Shown: positions 12,310 through 22,689, numbered from the stretch's first letter. The stretch is 64,000 bases of DNA from Tolypeutes matacus (GCA_026826555.1 JAKSZT010054335.1:9839740-9903739); one strand, 5' to 3'. Made by a program: numbers and translations. Notes: generated by a model not told the origin, from the letters alone.

Positions 12310-13690
12310 CACCCCGCCCCCCACTCCCGGCAACCTGTATTCCAAGTTCTGTCTCTGTGAGCTTAAATGCTCACCATTGTTTCTCTGTAGTTATCACAGG
12401 GCTCAACTTTAATAGTCTAAATCTATACCAGTCTCCTCTGCTTTGATACCACCTTAACTTCAGTTGTGTAAACATACCTCTCCATCCCTCACCTGTGTGT
12501 AGTCTAGTCTCACATTGTATATTTATACATTTTGAGTCTAGAACCACTACTTATCATTTAGGCATTACATTTTATGCATTTACTGTTTTGATCCTGTAGA
12601 AGGGAAAAAGTAGTATTACAAACCAAAAATAGAATAGTACTGGCATTTATATTTACCCATGCCATTATACTCGCCAGAGATCCTTATTTTTTCTTGTGGC
12701 TTTAATAAATTATCTAGTCTCCTTTCCTTTCAACCTGCAGAACTCCCTTTAACATTTCTTATAAGGCTAATCTAGTGGTGATGAACTCCCTCAACCTTTG
12801 TATTTATGCAAATGTCTTAATGTTTCCCTCATTTTTGAAAGACAGTTTTGCAGGTTATAGAACTCTTGGTTGACAATTTTTTGCTTTCAACACTTTAAAT
12901 GTCTTCTCACTGTCCTCTTGCTTCCATGGTTTCTGATAAGAAATCAGCAGTTAATCTTATTAACTCCCTTGTACATGACACACTGCTTCTCTCACGTGGC
13001 TTTCAGAATTCTTCTTATCTCTGGCATTTGACAGTTTGCTTATGATACGTCATGGTGTGGGTCTATTTGGGTTTATCCTCTGGAGTTCGTTGTGTGTTTT
13101 GGATGCTGTTTTAATTTGCTAAAAGCAGTCAAGCAATATACCAGAAATTGGTTGGCTTTACAATGGGGATTTTTTTAGGTTAAAAGCTTACAATTCTGAG
13201 GCTGTGAAAGTGTCCAAATCAAAATATCATCAGAGATGCTGCCTCACCGTACTGCAGCCATGGGCATCACGCACATGGCAACATCCACTCGTCTCTCCCC
13301 TTTTCTCCAGGCCTCGGTGATTTCAGCTTCTGGCTTCCAGGCACTTCTCTCTCAGCTTCTGGGTTCCTCTCTGTCTCTGCAGCTTTCTTTCTGCATCTTC
13401 TTTTTATTCCATCATTTAGAAAGGACTCCAGTAAGAGGATTAAGACCCACCCTGTGTCACACGATCTAATCAAAGGCCATTAACTGAAGTGATTTAATTA
13501 AATGGTTCCACCTACAATAGGTTTATATACACAGGAATGGATCAGCTTTAAGAACAGGATTTTCTGGGGTCCACAAAAGCTTCAGACTGCCACAGATGTG
13601 TACTCTCAAGTCTTCCATTAAATTTGGGAAGTTGTCAGCCATTCTTTCTTTGAATAGTCTCTCTGACCTCTCCTTCTGGGATGTCCACAA
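12310..13690 (-). mobile_element. Old L1, antisense, split by an LTR
   Basis: Recognisable antisense L1 blocks include GGCAACCTGTATTCCAAGTT, CTAATCTAGTGGTGATGAAC, GATAAGAAATCAGCAG and GACAGTTTGCTTATGATACG. After the LTR come CAGCCATTCTTTCTTTGAAT and CTTCTGGGATGTCCACAATG, which continue the same element. The two halves join across 13,107-13,594 once the LTR and one 5-bp target copy are removed. It is non-coding. Confidence 0.75.
13107..13594 (-). mobile_element. Solo MaLR-type LTR, antisense, with target-site duplication
   Basis: The 488-bp insert starts TGTTTTAATTTGC and ends GACTGCCACA, the TG...CA ends expected of an LTR. It is flanked by GATGC (13,102-13,106) and GATGT (13,595-13,599), a 5-bp duplication with one mismatch. 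Landmarks shared with the LTR at 51,008-51,456 are GTCCAAATCAA, AGGATTAAGACCC and TTTTCTGG. The 5-bp duplication and layout fit the ERVL-MaLR group. No internal retroviral genes are present. Confidence 0.8.
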
Positions 13691-13705
13691 TGTTATTGGT
13701 TCGCA

Positions 13706-14215
13706 GACCTCAAACAACATCTGCAAGGTGGGCAGTGGCTCAAGGAGGCGTGACTGAGACCTTATTGTCGGGAGTGAGATCGGTGGCCCGATCTGGGCAG
13801 AGGACTGGCATAAATGTGGATTTTGATATAGAACATACTGGAAAGAGGACTAGGAGGGACTATCATGCATTGAAATCTGTGCAACTCCCATGGTGTGAAT
13901 TTTCTTCTTTCAGTATGTTGGGAATAACTGGAAAGACCCACAGGTGGGCTTTTACATTTTTGGATTGGTTCACCAAACCTCAGTGAAAACAAGAATTGAA
14001 CTCACTTGGAGCTTTTAAAAGATGCTATGTCCCAGTATGGCCTCAGAACCTACTAGATCAAAATGTGCATTTTTACCAAGCAGTTCAGGTGATTCTTTTG
14101 TGATCATCGGCTTTTTGACAAGGTCTGGGATCAGTGCCTGTGCTTCCTGACAGTGAGGCCTCGGTCACGCCCCCTCGAGCCACTGCCCACCTTGCAGACA
14201 CTGTTTTGAGGTCCT
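13706..14215. repeat. Inverted repeat pair (arms ~75-90 bp)
   Basis: The left arm (about 13,706-13,780, plus strand) contains CTGCAAGGTGGGCAGTGGCT then CGTGACTGAG. The right arm (about 14,130-14,215) contains the same sequence on the minus strand, with CGTGACCGAG. The arms are separated by about 350 bp that includes a MER5-like piece. The arms may be two copies of a repeat that I do not recognise. Confidence 0.7.
14028..14105 (+). mobile_element. MER5-like fragment
   Basis: CCTCAGAACCTACTAGATCA, AATGTGCATTTTTACCAAGC and TTCAGGTGATTCTTTTGTG follow the right half of the hAT element MER5 in order. It is short, diverged and separate from the copy at 14,398. Confidence 0.45.
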
Positions 14216-14397
14216 CGCGGGCTCCCTGCAGCATGCACAGTGAGCGCTCCGCGATGGGGCCGCACACGCCTCAGACGGGGGCTCTTGAGAAGCCACGCAC
14301 AAGGGGTGTTTCCCAGAGAGCCACGGCGCTGTGCTCTAAGTGTCCTCGGCAGGGGCCCCAGAGACCACAGGGCCCCAAACAGAGCCTCGGTGTCACC

Positions 14398-14528
14398 CAG
14401 GAAATGCACGTTCTCAGACCCCGCCCCCGACCTACCGGAAAACAAGCTCTGGGGTCCAGGCCCAGGGGTCTGCGCTTTCCTGAGTCCTCCAGGTAGTTCT
14501 GAGGCTCACTCAAGTTTGAGAACCTCTG
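14398..14528 (+). mobile_element. MER5-like hAT remnant, 3' part
   Basis: GAAATGCACGTTCTCAGACC, CCGACCTACCGGAAAACAAG, TCTGGGGTCC and a final CAAGTTTGAGAACCTCTG match the MER5 right end, including its terminal inverted repeat. It is CpG-rich for such an old element. Confidence 0.65.
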
Positions 14529-15645
14529 GTCTGGAGGATATGTCCAAATATCTTGTCCAACTTCAGTTTTAAAATGTATATTTAATACTGTGTCTACTGG
14601 TGGGTTTGGTCCTGGCCACAACATTTCATCTGTTTTGAAATTTCAGATAGCGTTAAAGGAGGTGGAGAATTTTTGCAGTTATCAAAAGGAGCGGCATGAG
14701 TTGTGAAGGTTAGTCAGCAGTCGCCGCACTATTCACAGTCTTTCAGAAACTCAGCGTTTCGCTGAGGGGGCGGCGCTGGTGCTGAGCTCTCCGGCCGGGG
14801 GTGATGGAGTCGGTGATCTAGTGCCCAGCGCAGGGGCAAGCGTTTCGAGACCCGCGTTGGGAGATCTTGGGAAGGAGGCAAGAGTGGTTTGAGGGCGAGC
14901 ACCCCTGCAGGACCGAGAGGGAGGCTCTTGGAAAGGAAGACCAGGAGATGGTGCCAGCTTCCTGAGCAAAGCCGCGGTGGGAGAGTTCTTGAGGAAGGTG
15001 AGGCCAGAGGTGTGTGCGACTGCATCAGCCGCGGCCAGTTCAGAGTGGCTGAGGCCCAGCAGCGGGGTTATTGGCTCGAGCTCCTGACACCCTGGGAGAG
15101 CCAGCACCAGGCCTGCTGCTCGGGGCTCCGGCAAGGCAGTGCTTGGAGGGGCCTCTTGCCGTTTCTGCCGGCCGGCCTTATGGCGCCAAGGAGGTGGCCA
15201 GGGGTCCAGGCTGCGTCCAGTGCCCAGAACCCAACCACATCCTAGTCCCGCAGTGCCGGGTTCCGCGGCCCGGCCCAGCCCGGGTGCCTCCTGCGGCAGT
15301 GGGTGGGGCCTCTGCCCTGGGCCACGGGTGGGAGTGGGTGTGGGGTGGCTCCACCGGCAATAGGAGGGAGCCACCGACAAGGGCTGTCCGGGCCTGGGGT
15401 ATTGGTGAGCAGGAGCCCGAGTGGGACGACCCGGTGGAGGCCTGGCGGGAGAACGTCGGCCATCACGATAGGAAAAAGCAACTGCCTTTTCATGAGGCAG
15501 CACAAGAACACAGACTGCGCTGCCAGGCCTGAAGAGTGGGGAGGAGATTCGCGGTGCTCTGAGCAGTCGTGGTGGGGTGACAAGTCTGGGGATGGCAGAG
15601 CCTCACTGTCTCAGCGTTGGACTGTAGTAGTTGGTGTTAGGACTT
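14529..15645. other. GC-rich unique sequence, no gene seen
   Basis: The long overlapping frames on both strands (for example 250 codons at 14,751-15,503 minus) reflect base composition. I see no domain, splice pattern or repeat. Confidence 0.5.
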
Positions 15646-15955
15646 CCAAGAGGCACTCCTCACGTGGCCAGAGACGTGGAACGGCCGGTGTGAGCTCCTT
15701 CTGGGTCCAAGAGGCCCTGTTTATGTGGCCAGAGATGTGAAATGACAGATGTGCACTCCCTCCACAGTCCAAGGCACTCCACGTGGCCAGAGACGTGGAA
15801 TGACAGACATGAACTTCCTCCACAGTCCAAGAGGCGCTGTCTATGTGGTCAGAGACATGGAATGGCAGATGTGCGCTCCCTCCATGGCCCAAGGGGCCCT
15901 GTCCACGTGGCTGGAGACGTGGAGTGGCAGGCGTGAGCCCCCTCCACGGCCCAGC
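15646..15955. repeat. 58-62-bp minisatellite, about 5 copies
   Basis: Units beginning CCAAG are at 15,646, 15,707, 15,769, 15,827 and 15,889 (spacing 61, 62, 58, 62). Each has a CACGTGGCCAGAGACGTGGA-like core and a CTCCCTCCACAGT-like end. CACGTG is intact in three units and changed to TATGTG in two. The copies are moderately diverged, so the array is not very young. Confidence 0.9.
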
Positions 15956-18900
15956 CTTGAGTGCTTGGCCCTGGGGCATGGCAGCGCACCCGTGCCTTTG
16001 GTTACCTTTGTGGAACTGCACATTTGGGGGCTTGTGGCTGTAAGCCTGGAGAGTGGTGCCGACTGGACCTCCTTGCCGTGGCCAATGCACTATGTTGGCT
16101 TTTAGAGCCTCTGCTGGTTTCCTCTCCCTGAGTTTCACCTTTGGAATAAGCAAAGCTCATGGGGGAAAGTGGCTAATAGGTCTTCCTAGAACTGAAAATG
16201 CATCCCGACAGCCCCTGCTGTCCTACGTGGAAGCACTTTCACCACCGGGAATGTTTAGGTCAGGCTTAAGTCACACGTCAGCCCTCTGCCTGCGCGGCAA
16301 ACGCTTTATCTTCAGGCAGCCCCACGTGGCTCTTGGCTGGCCGAGTCGGGCGCTGGGCGACCCGCTTTGGGGAACGTCACTCATCCTCCGTGGCTCTTGG
16401 TGGGGAACCAGACCACTTGCCTCCCGTCACCAAAAGCAGTGTGCAGCCCTTGGACAGTAAAGGGTCCTGAAGCGTCATGGACACCACGGGGTGGTAGAAT
16501 TGAAGAGCAGAACGGGATTGTCCGGTGGTCCCTAACCTCGTGTTAGAAAGGGGAGCTTTACCCCGGCTCACCGGGTGGTCTCAGCTGCAGCCGAGGAGAG
16601 CGACGCTTGTAATCATTTACCAGCCTGAAGCCAGACAGTGTCGTGGTTAGCGTATTAATCACGGTGGAAGTGGGAATTAAACTTGGCAACATGACAGAGA
16701 AGCTGACATCAGGGTTATTGAGCTGACAGGCTTGCCGCTCAAATCCAATCAGATAATGCGATTACTGCCATCCCGCTGTAAAGAGAGTGGAAAATAAGTT
16801 ACGGAGCTGCAGCTCCTCCCCCCTTGAAATGGCTGTTATGGTATCAGAAGATCAAACGGGAAATCAAAGCAGGAAGGCCTCTCGCCTGTGACTCCTATAC
16901 AAGTATCACCACTTCCTTGGTCCCAGACACATTTTTCCCCTATGGTGGTAAAAAGTAAAAAGAGAAAGGCTTACTGCTCTAGAGAAGTAAGTGATGCTGG
17001 CAAACTGCGGTCAAGTGTTTGTAAGAATGCACACTTCATTCTTCTCAGGAACTTCTCCTTCATCCTTCTGTAACACGAGTGTCTCAAGGACGACACGGAA
17101 TTCCTGCTGGGAACTCGGTGGGGCTGCTGTGGGCGGGGGCAGGCACTCTCCCGTCACGCCTCTCCCTCACTGAGGTCCTGCGTGGAGAATCCAGTGGACC
17201 CTTTGCCGCTCTCACCAGCCCTTGCCCTTGCCCCCTCGAGGACGCAGTCAGTGCCGTGGCCAAAGCCCCGTGGCTGTGTGAGAATGGCCGTAAAGCCAGG
17301 CTCGGCAAGCCCGCTGGTGGAGTCCAGAAGCAGGTGGCCTGCTCCGGGGGCGCGAGCCCCTCTCATCCTCTGCGGGCGAGTGCCCAGTCTGTTTCCATGG
17401 CTCCACAGTTTACAGCCAGCAGGTAGCCCTGGGGCAGGCGGCTGCGTTTTGGATTCAGAGTCCTGATGTCTAACGAAGGAGACGCCGTCTGTCCTCTGGC
17501 CCCGTGGCTGGTGACTGCGCCATGCCCAGGGCTCTGAGGAAAGTGACGGCAGCGCTTTGTGCCCAGCTGGCCTCTGGAAGTTGCCTGTGGAAATGCGAGT
17601 GGCACCCGCAGGACAAGTGTCCTCTAAAATGGGGTGGCGTCAGTCTTTTCCTGAATGACAGGTTGCCCACCTTCCTGTTACGGCCGTTTCCAGCCTAGAT
17701 GCACGTCCCCATCTCTCCCCGCCGGTGCGCTGCCCAGTCAGCTTTGTGCAGGAAGGACGCCTTCCTGTGGCACATGGATACCCGGCCCCGCTGTGTCGAG
17801 ATGGGCGCAGGCACTGCATGCGCGTCGGAGGTGCTGGATTTCTTTGGGTCCCGTACACCAAGTTTCGTAAGACTGGCCATCCCATCAAGGGATCAGGTTG
17901 GCTGAGCTCGCCGCTTTCTTTCTTCCCTTCTCGTCTCTCCTTTCCAGAGTTAATTAACACCCACATGTTCATGTCCTCTGTATCCATGGTCTTGCCTTAC
18001 CTGCCCATTGGCCCTGAGAGGCTGCTGCTGTTGGCTCTAGATGAAGAAATAGAAGTTTGGGGAGGTAGAATGACTCCGAGGCCAACTAGGTGGTCAGCAG
18101 TGGGCAGGACTGACTCCCAGGCCACTTGGGTTCCCGCAGCCTGAATCCGCTCCACTCAGCTCCTGGTCCCAGCCCTGGAGGAGTCACCTGGGAGCTAGGA
18201 AAAACCCCAAGCTCCTCACAGCGGCAGCCCCAAGCTTGGTGTCTGACCCTTAGCAGGTACGTTAATTCAGTGCCCAGTACAGTTCTGGCAGCGTGAGCAA
18301 TCTGCAGCCTTCAGACCATGGAATGGGCCACATGCCTACAAATAAGTCCCAGTCCCATGGCTGAAAGGTGATGTGGTCAGGTGTGTTGACTCATGTGTTG
18401 CTTATGGTCCCAGGTGTCTTAGCTCTGAAATGTTACGATCACTGAATGGATGCTTTGAGAACTGTGAAGTACATACAAGCAAAAGGTATTCGTATCGTAA
18501 AGTGAATTATAAGGGAAGTTCCATAGTGATTGACTAGATTTGCTGCATCCTATTAAGTGAAATTAACAGGTGAGGATGGTCAAGGTTGTAAATTGGGAAT
18601 ATAGTCTCGTAAAAAGGTTGAGGAGTACTCACTTGTTTGTAGAAAGTTTCAATTCTTGAAATCTGAATGGATCCATTAAAGTAAGATAGGTTTTCATGTT
18701 AATAAAATGTGTTACGAAGTCTTGAGGCGATGCACAAGTGAATGCACTAGTGGAGAGACTTTTCCATCGTCAGCTGGAGTATCTGCTTCTGAAAGTAGGT
18801 TTTCCTTTTATGTGTGAGAGTTCATTGAGCTTGCCCGTTTCCCATTGTCCTCTCTACAAGCAGATGTGAATGCGGAGAGCGAGGAGAACTTGAGGTGGGA

Positions 18901-19424
18901 CAGTGGGGACACCCCTTCACGTGCTAACTCCATGCTCTAGGCAGGACGATGGACCTGGTGTCGTGGTGTGGCCGTACAGGTCGGGAGTCAGTAGCCAAAT
19001 GACCTCCTGCTTCCAGTGCCTGGGGTCAGTGGTACAAGCAATCTGTAAATAAAAAATGAAAAATCCTCAGCTAATTCATTAGAAAATGAGAGCCAGTTAT
19101 TTGGGCACTGGACAACTCTATTCTCCTGTGAGAACTTCAGTACAAGTGTGGCACATTGTATTCAAATTAAGCTTTAAATGACAGTGGAACCTAATCTGAA
19201 TTAACTATTCCAGTGAAGCTACAGTTTTGTGAGCTGTAGCTATAGAGAAGGGTTTCCCTGAATTATTTTTCCTCCACTTTGAGGTTATTGAGATCATTGT
19301 CCACGCTGCTAGAAATCGATTAAATAGAGATAGGAGAGAAGCTCCATCCTGACTGTAGAAATGTGTGTGCAGGCAGAGGTTAGGGCTTTGGGGAGCCGTG
19401 TGGGAGTGTGGCCGTGGCAGTGTA
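15956..19424. other. Unique sequence, no gene seen
   Basis: No credible exon. Positions 16,600-16,870 stand out for homeodomain-like AT motifs in otherwise GC-rich surroundings and are listed separately. A weak MER5-like match lies near 18,180. Positions 18,280-19,200 are AT-richer with no name that I can give. Confidence 0.5.
16625..16835. promoter_or_regulatory. Candidate conserved non-coding element (speculative)
   Basis: This stretch contains GTATTAATCAC, GGGAATTAAAC, CCAATCAGATAATGCGATTA and CTGTAAAGAGAG. It is a cluster of homeodomain- and CCAAT-like motifs with no repeat signature and no CpG decay pattern. That composition is typical of developmental enhancers, but function can only be tested by alignment to other mammals. 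Confidence 0.25.
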
Positions 19425-19610
19425 GGTGGGGGCCTCTGGTCCGGAATCCCACCTCTGACACCCTCAAAGTAGGGGGCCTCAGGCAGCTTATCCTCCCTGC
19501 CCTTCCGTTTCTCCACATGTAAAATGGGGATATTAACAAGTCTTTTAGTTCCTCATTTGTTAAAGGAGGAAGCGCATAGTGAAAATCAATGTGAAGGGTG
19601 TGTGTGTGTG
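19425..19610 (+). repeat. MIR SINE remnant
   Basis: TCCGGAATCCCACCTCTGAC, a TTATCCTCCCTGCCC-like segment and TCCACATGTAAAATGGGGAT followed by TTAACAAG match the MIR core and its downstream region in sense orientation. Confidence 0.6.
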
Positions 19611-19631
19611 ATGAATAGGTGGCGCCCACGG

Positions 19632-20995
19632 CATTTTAGGGCAGCTGAACTATTCTTTATAATGTAAATTTGTCAAATCTCATAGGACTGTAAAGGCAAA
19701 CTACTGACCTAAGTTAAACTATGGATTTCAGTTAGTAACGCTGTGGCAGCGTTGGCCCATCAGTAACAATGCACCACAGTTAGTAACCACGTGGCAGCGT
19801 TGGCCCATCGGTAACACTGCGCCACAGTTAGTAACCACGTGGCAGCGTCGGCCCATCGGTAACAACGCACCACGGTTAGTAACCACGTGGTGGCGTCGGC
19901 CCAGCGGTAACAACGCACCACGGTTAGTAACCACGTGGCGGCGTCGGCCCAGCGGTAACAACGCACCACGGTTAGTAACCACGTGGCGGCGTCGGCCCGT
20001 CGGTAACACTGCACCACAGTTAGTAACCACGTGGCGGCGGCGGCCCAGCGGTAACACTGCACCACAGTTAGTAACCACGTGGCGGCGGCGGCCCGTCAGT
20101 AACAACGCACCACAGTTAGTATCCACGTGGCGGCGGCGGCCCAGCGGTAACAACGCACCACAGTTAGTAACCACGTGGCGGCGGCGGCCCAGCGGTAACA
20201 CTGCACCACAGTTAGTAACCACGTGGCGGTGGCGGCCCATCGGTAACAACGCACCACAGTTAGTAACCACGTGGCGGCGTCGGCCCAGTGGTAACAACGC
20301 ACCACGGTTAGTAACCACGTGGCGGCGTCGGCCCAGCGGTAACACTGCACCACAGTTAGTAACCACGTGGCGGCGTCTGCCCAGCGGTAACAACGCACCA
20401 CGGTTAGTAACCACGTGGTGGCGTCAGCCCAGCGGTAACAACGCACCACGGTTAGTAACCACGTGGCGGCGTCGGCCCATCGGTAACACTGCACCACAGT
20501 TAGTAACCACGTGGCGGCGTCTGCCCAGCGGTAACAACGCACCACGGTTAGTAACCACGTGGCGGCGTCGGCCCAGTGGTAACACTGCACCACAGTTAGT
20601 AACCACGTGGCGGCGGCGGCCCGTCGGTAACAAGGCACCACAGTTAGTAACCACGTGGCGGCGGCGGCCCAGCGGTAACAACGCACCACAGTTAGTAACC
20701 ACGTGGCGGTGTCGGCCCAGCGGTAACAACGCACCACGGTTAGTAACCACGTGGCGGCGTCTGCCCAGCGGTAACAACGCACCACGGTTAGTAACCACGT
20801 GGCGGCGGCGGCCCGTCGGTAACAACGCACCACAGTTGCTACAATGCATCAGTATCGGCTCATCAGTAACAGATGCACCACCTAACCCAAAACGGAACAG
20901 GAGAAACTGTGTCGGGTGTGAGGGTTGAAGGGCCCTGTGCCTTAGGAGCAGTTTCTCCGTGAACTTCGAGGTGCTCTAAAACAGTCTGTTTAAGA
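19632..20995 (+). mobile_element. L1 3' UTR expanded by an internal minisatellite
   Basis: The left flank reads GCATTTTAGGGCAGCTGAAC, TTGTCAAATCTCATAGGACT and TAAGTTAAACTATGGA. The right flank reads ATGCATCAGTATCGGCTCAT, AGTAACAGATGCACCAC, AGGAGAAACTGTGTCGGG and GTGCTCTAAAACAGTCTGTT. Together these are the final ~300 bp of an L1M-type 3' UTR in order. The 1.1-kb minisatellite at 19,739-20,836 sits between them and corresponds to one ~50-bp segment of the UTR. Confidence 0.8.
19739..20836. repeat. 48-bp minisatellite, about 23 copies, each with CCACGTGG
   Basis: Unit length is 48 bp, starting at CCACGTGGCGGCG and ending GCACCACRGTTAGTAA. I count 22 CACGTG hexamers from about 19,788 to 20,806. 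The first unit (19,739) lacks the motif, and the sequence after 20,836 is an unexpanded L1-like unit. Variation is mostly at three places (GCGTCGG/GCGGCGG/GCGTCTG, CCATCGG/CCAGCGG/CCGTCGG, AACAACG/AACACTG). Because 48 is divisible by three, frames stay open through the array and encode 16-residue repeats on the minus strand. I treat these as non-coding. Confidence 0.95.
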
Positions 20996-21639
20996 GGCGG
21001 TGGAAGGGCAGTGCCTGGCACAGTGCCCCGGTGCCCTGCACGGCAGCCAGCACCCAGCACAGCCTGGGCCGTGGTGCCTCAGGGCTCGGGCCACCCTTCA
21101 CGTGGGCAGGGGATGTCTGAGCCCAATATGGACACCTGCCAGCGTGTCGCCGGTGCTGTGGGACCTTGGCAGCCCCCGCGTGGTGATGTGATGATGATGT
21201 GGTCCGTTCTGACTTGGGGTCCCGTGACTTTAAGCAGGGCCTTCCAGAAGGGGCGCCGTGCTTCTCTCCTGTGGACTCTCCTCTTTGAAATCATGCTCTA
21301 GTTTTAATTACACAGGGCCAGGGGCATGTGTCCCACAGGGTCCTAAGTAAGAGGCAAGTGCTTGGGTGTCTCCATGGCCCACAGCTGCAGCCCCAGGACA
21401 GCAGTGAAGCCGCCATGCACTGTATTCCTAGCGCCACGCCGTGCTGATGCAAGGACAGGAAACCGCATCTGCGCTAGAGCTTTGGGGGTGGCAGCAGACT
21501 GTGACCTTCAAGTTTCTCCCCCAAGGACAACCCGTGTTCTTATGTTGCCATATGTCCTCCGGGCCTTTTTGTTCTATCCAGAGGTTTTGGTTTTGGTTTA
21601 AAAACTGGTGATTATATGACCTATGTAATTAAGCATCAT
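20996..21639. other. Unique sequence, no gene seen
   Basis: GC-rich to about 21,560, then AT-rich at the L1 boundary. No feature supported. Confidence 0.5.
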
Positions 21640-21895
21640 GCATTTTTACTCAGTTTTATAGGTTTTTCTATCTTATTTCAAAGTTTTCATAAACAGCTTT
21701 TAAAAATTTTATGACATTTAGGTGACATGGTTACTATCCTTTATTATTTGATATTAAAACCTTTTAGCAGTTTTATATTATTATAAATAATGCTTTGATG
21801 CTCAGAGGAGATTATTTTCTAAAGATATTTTCCTACACGTGGAGTCAGGGGTATAAGGATTTTAAGTCTCTTGATACATATTGCCAAATGGCATT
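21640..21895 (-). mobile_element. Old L1 fragment, antisense
   Basis: ATTATAAATAATGCTTTGAT, the GGAGTCAGGGGTATAAGGAT segment and TCTTGATACATATTGCCAAA occur in the order of a common antisense L1 block. It is diverged. Confidence 0.6.
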
Positions 21896-22340
21896 CTTGA
21901 AGATTGGAAACACTCTAAATGACCAACGGTAGGCATATGGTTATATCAGTAATAGCATATTCCTATGATGGAATATTATATGGCTGTTGAAGTTCCTTTA
22001 GCTCAGGGGTTCTTAGCCTATTTTGTCCCACGGACCCCTTTAACAGTCAGATGAAAACCATGGACCCCTTACTAAGTCCACACTGTACTGTGTATTACTT
22101 AATAAATACATCCCACCCGCACCAACACATCCCAACAAAAAGAATGTTTTTTGAATTTCAATTCAAGCTCACGGACCCCTAATTAAAAACCCCTGCTTTA
22201 GAAGAATATTAATATTGCTCATGATAAAAAGATTTACTCTTTCAGAGAAAAAGATACTTTTTAGGGAACATACGTAAAAAGACATAAAGAAAATACAGCA
22301 GTGTCTCAACAGTTAACACCTTGGTTATAGGACTGTAAGT
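21896..22340 (+). mobile_element. Old L1 fragment, sense, interrupted by a hAT element
   Basis: GATTGGAAACACTCTAAATG, CCAACGGTAGGCATATGG and GATGGAATATTATATGGCTG are the usual L1 segment downstream of ORF2. The LINE continues after 22,203 with GAAGAATATTAATATTGCTC and ends in an unclear 3' part. Confidence 0.65.
22014..22195. mobile_element. 182-bp non-autonomous hAT (Charlie-like) transposon
   Basis: The left end is CAGGGGTTCTTAGCC and the right end, read in reverse, is CAGGGGTTTTTAATT, giving terminal inverted repeats. Internal GGACCCC motifs lie at both ends. Flanking 8-bp duplications are CTTTAGCT (22,006-22,013) and CTTTAGAA (22,196-22,203), identical at six positions. Eight-bp duplications are the hAT signature. 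No transposase is encoded. Confidence 0.85.
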
Positions 22341-22689
22341 AACTTTTATTTTCTCCTTTATTATTTTAATGTGTTCCAAAGGTTCTACAAGAATTGTCTT
22401 GCTTTTATAATCAGAAAATTGCTTTCTGGAAGCATTAAACCATTTAGAGGTGCTACGTTCGCGGCATGTGAACCTTTTGGCTTTTTAAATCTCGTGAGCG
22501 GAAACGACACCCTAAAGGACACTGACAAAGTGGAGCTTGGCCCTGCAGGCTGTTTCGCCCATGTGCTCTGGATTCTTGATTTGGGGGCAGTCAGGCGTGA
22601 AGCTGCCCAGGTGGCCCACATTTGCTGCCTTCCTCCGTCCAGACGTTGGCTCAACTTCACTTCTTCTTTGATGGTGAGTCCTGCACTGC

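Noticed and set aside
14751..15503. 250-codon minus-strand frame
   Set aside because: Same compositional explanation. No domain, signal peptide or membrane segment is seen.
19739..20836. CRISPR-like array of regular repeats
   Set aside because: Units are contiguous tandem copies without unique spacers, and the context is mammalian LINE DNA.
19728..20849. Minus-strand repeat proteins of 141-245 residues
   Set aside because: They arise because the repeat unit is 48 bp. The array sits in an L1 3' UTR and several overlapping frames are open at once.
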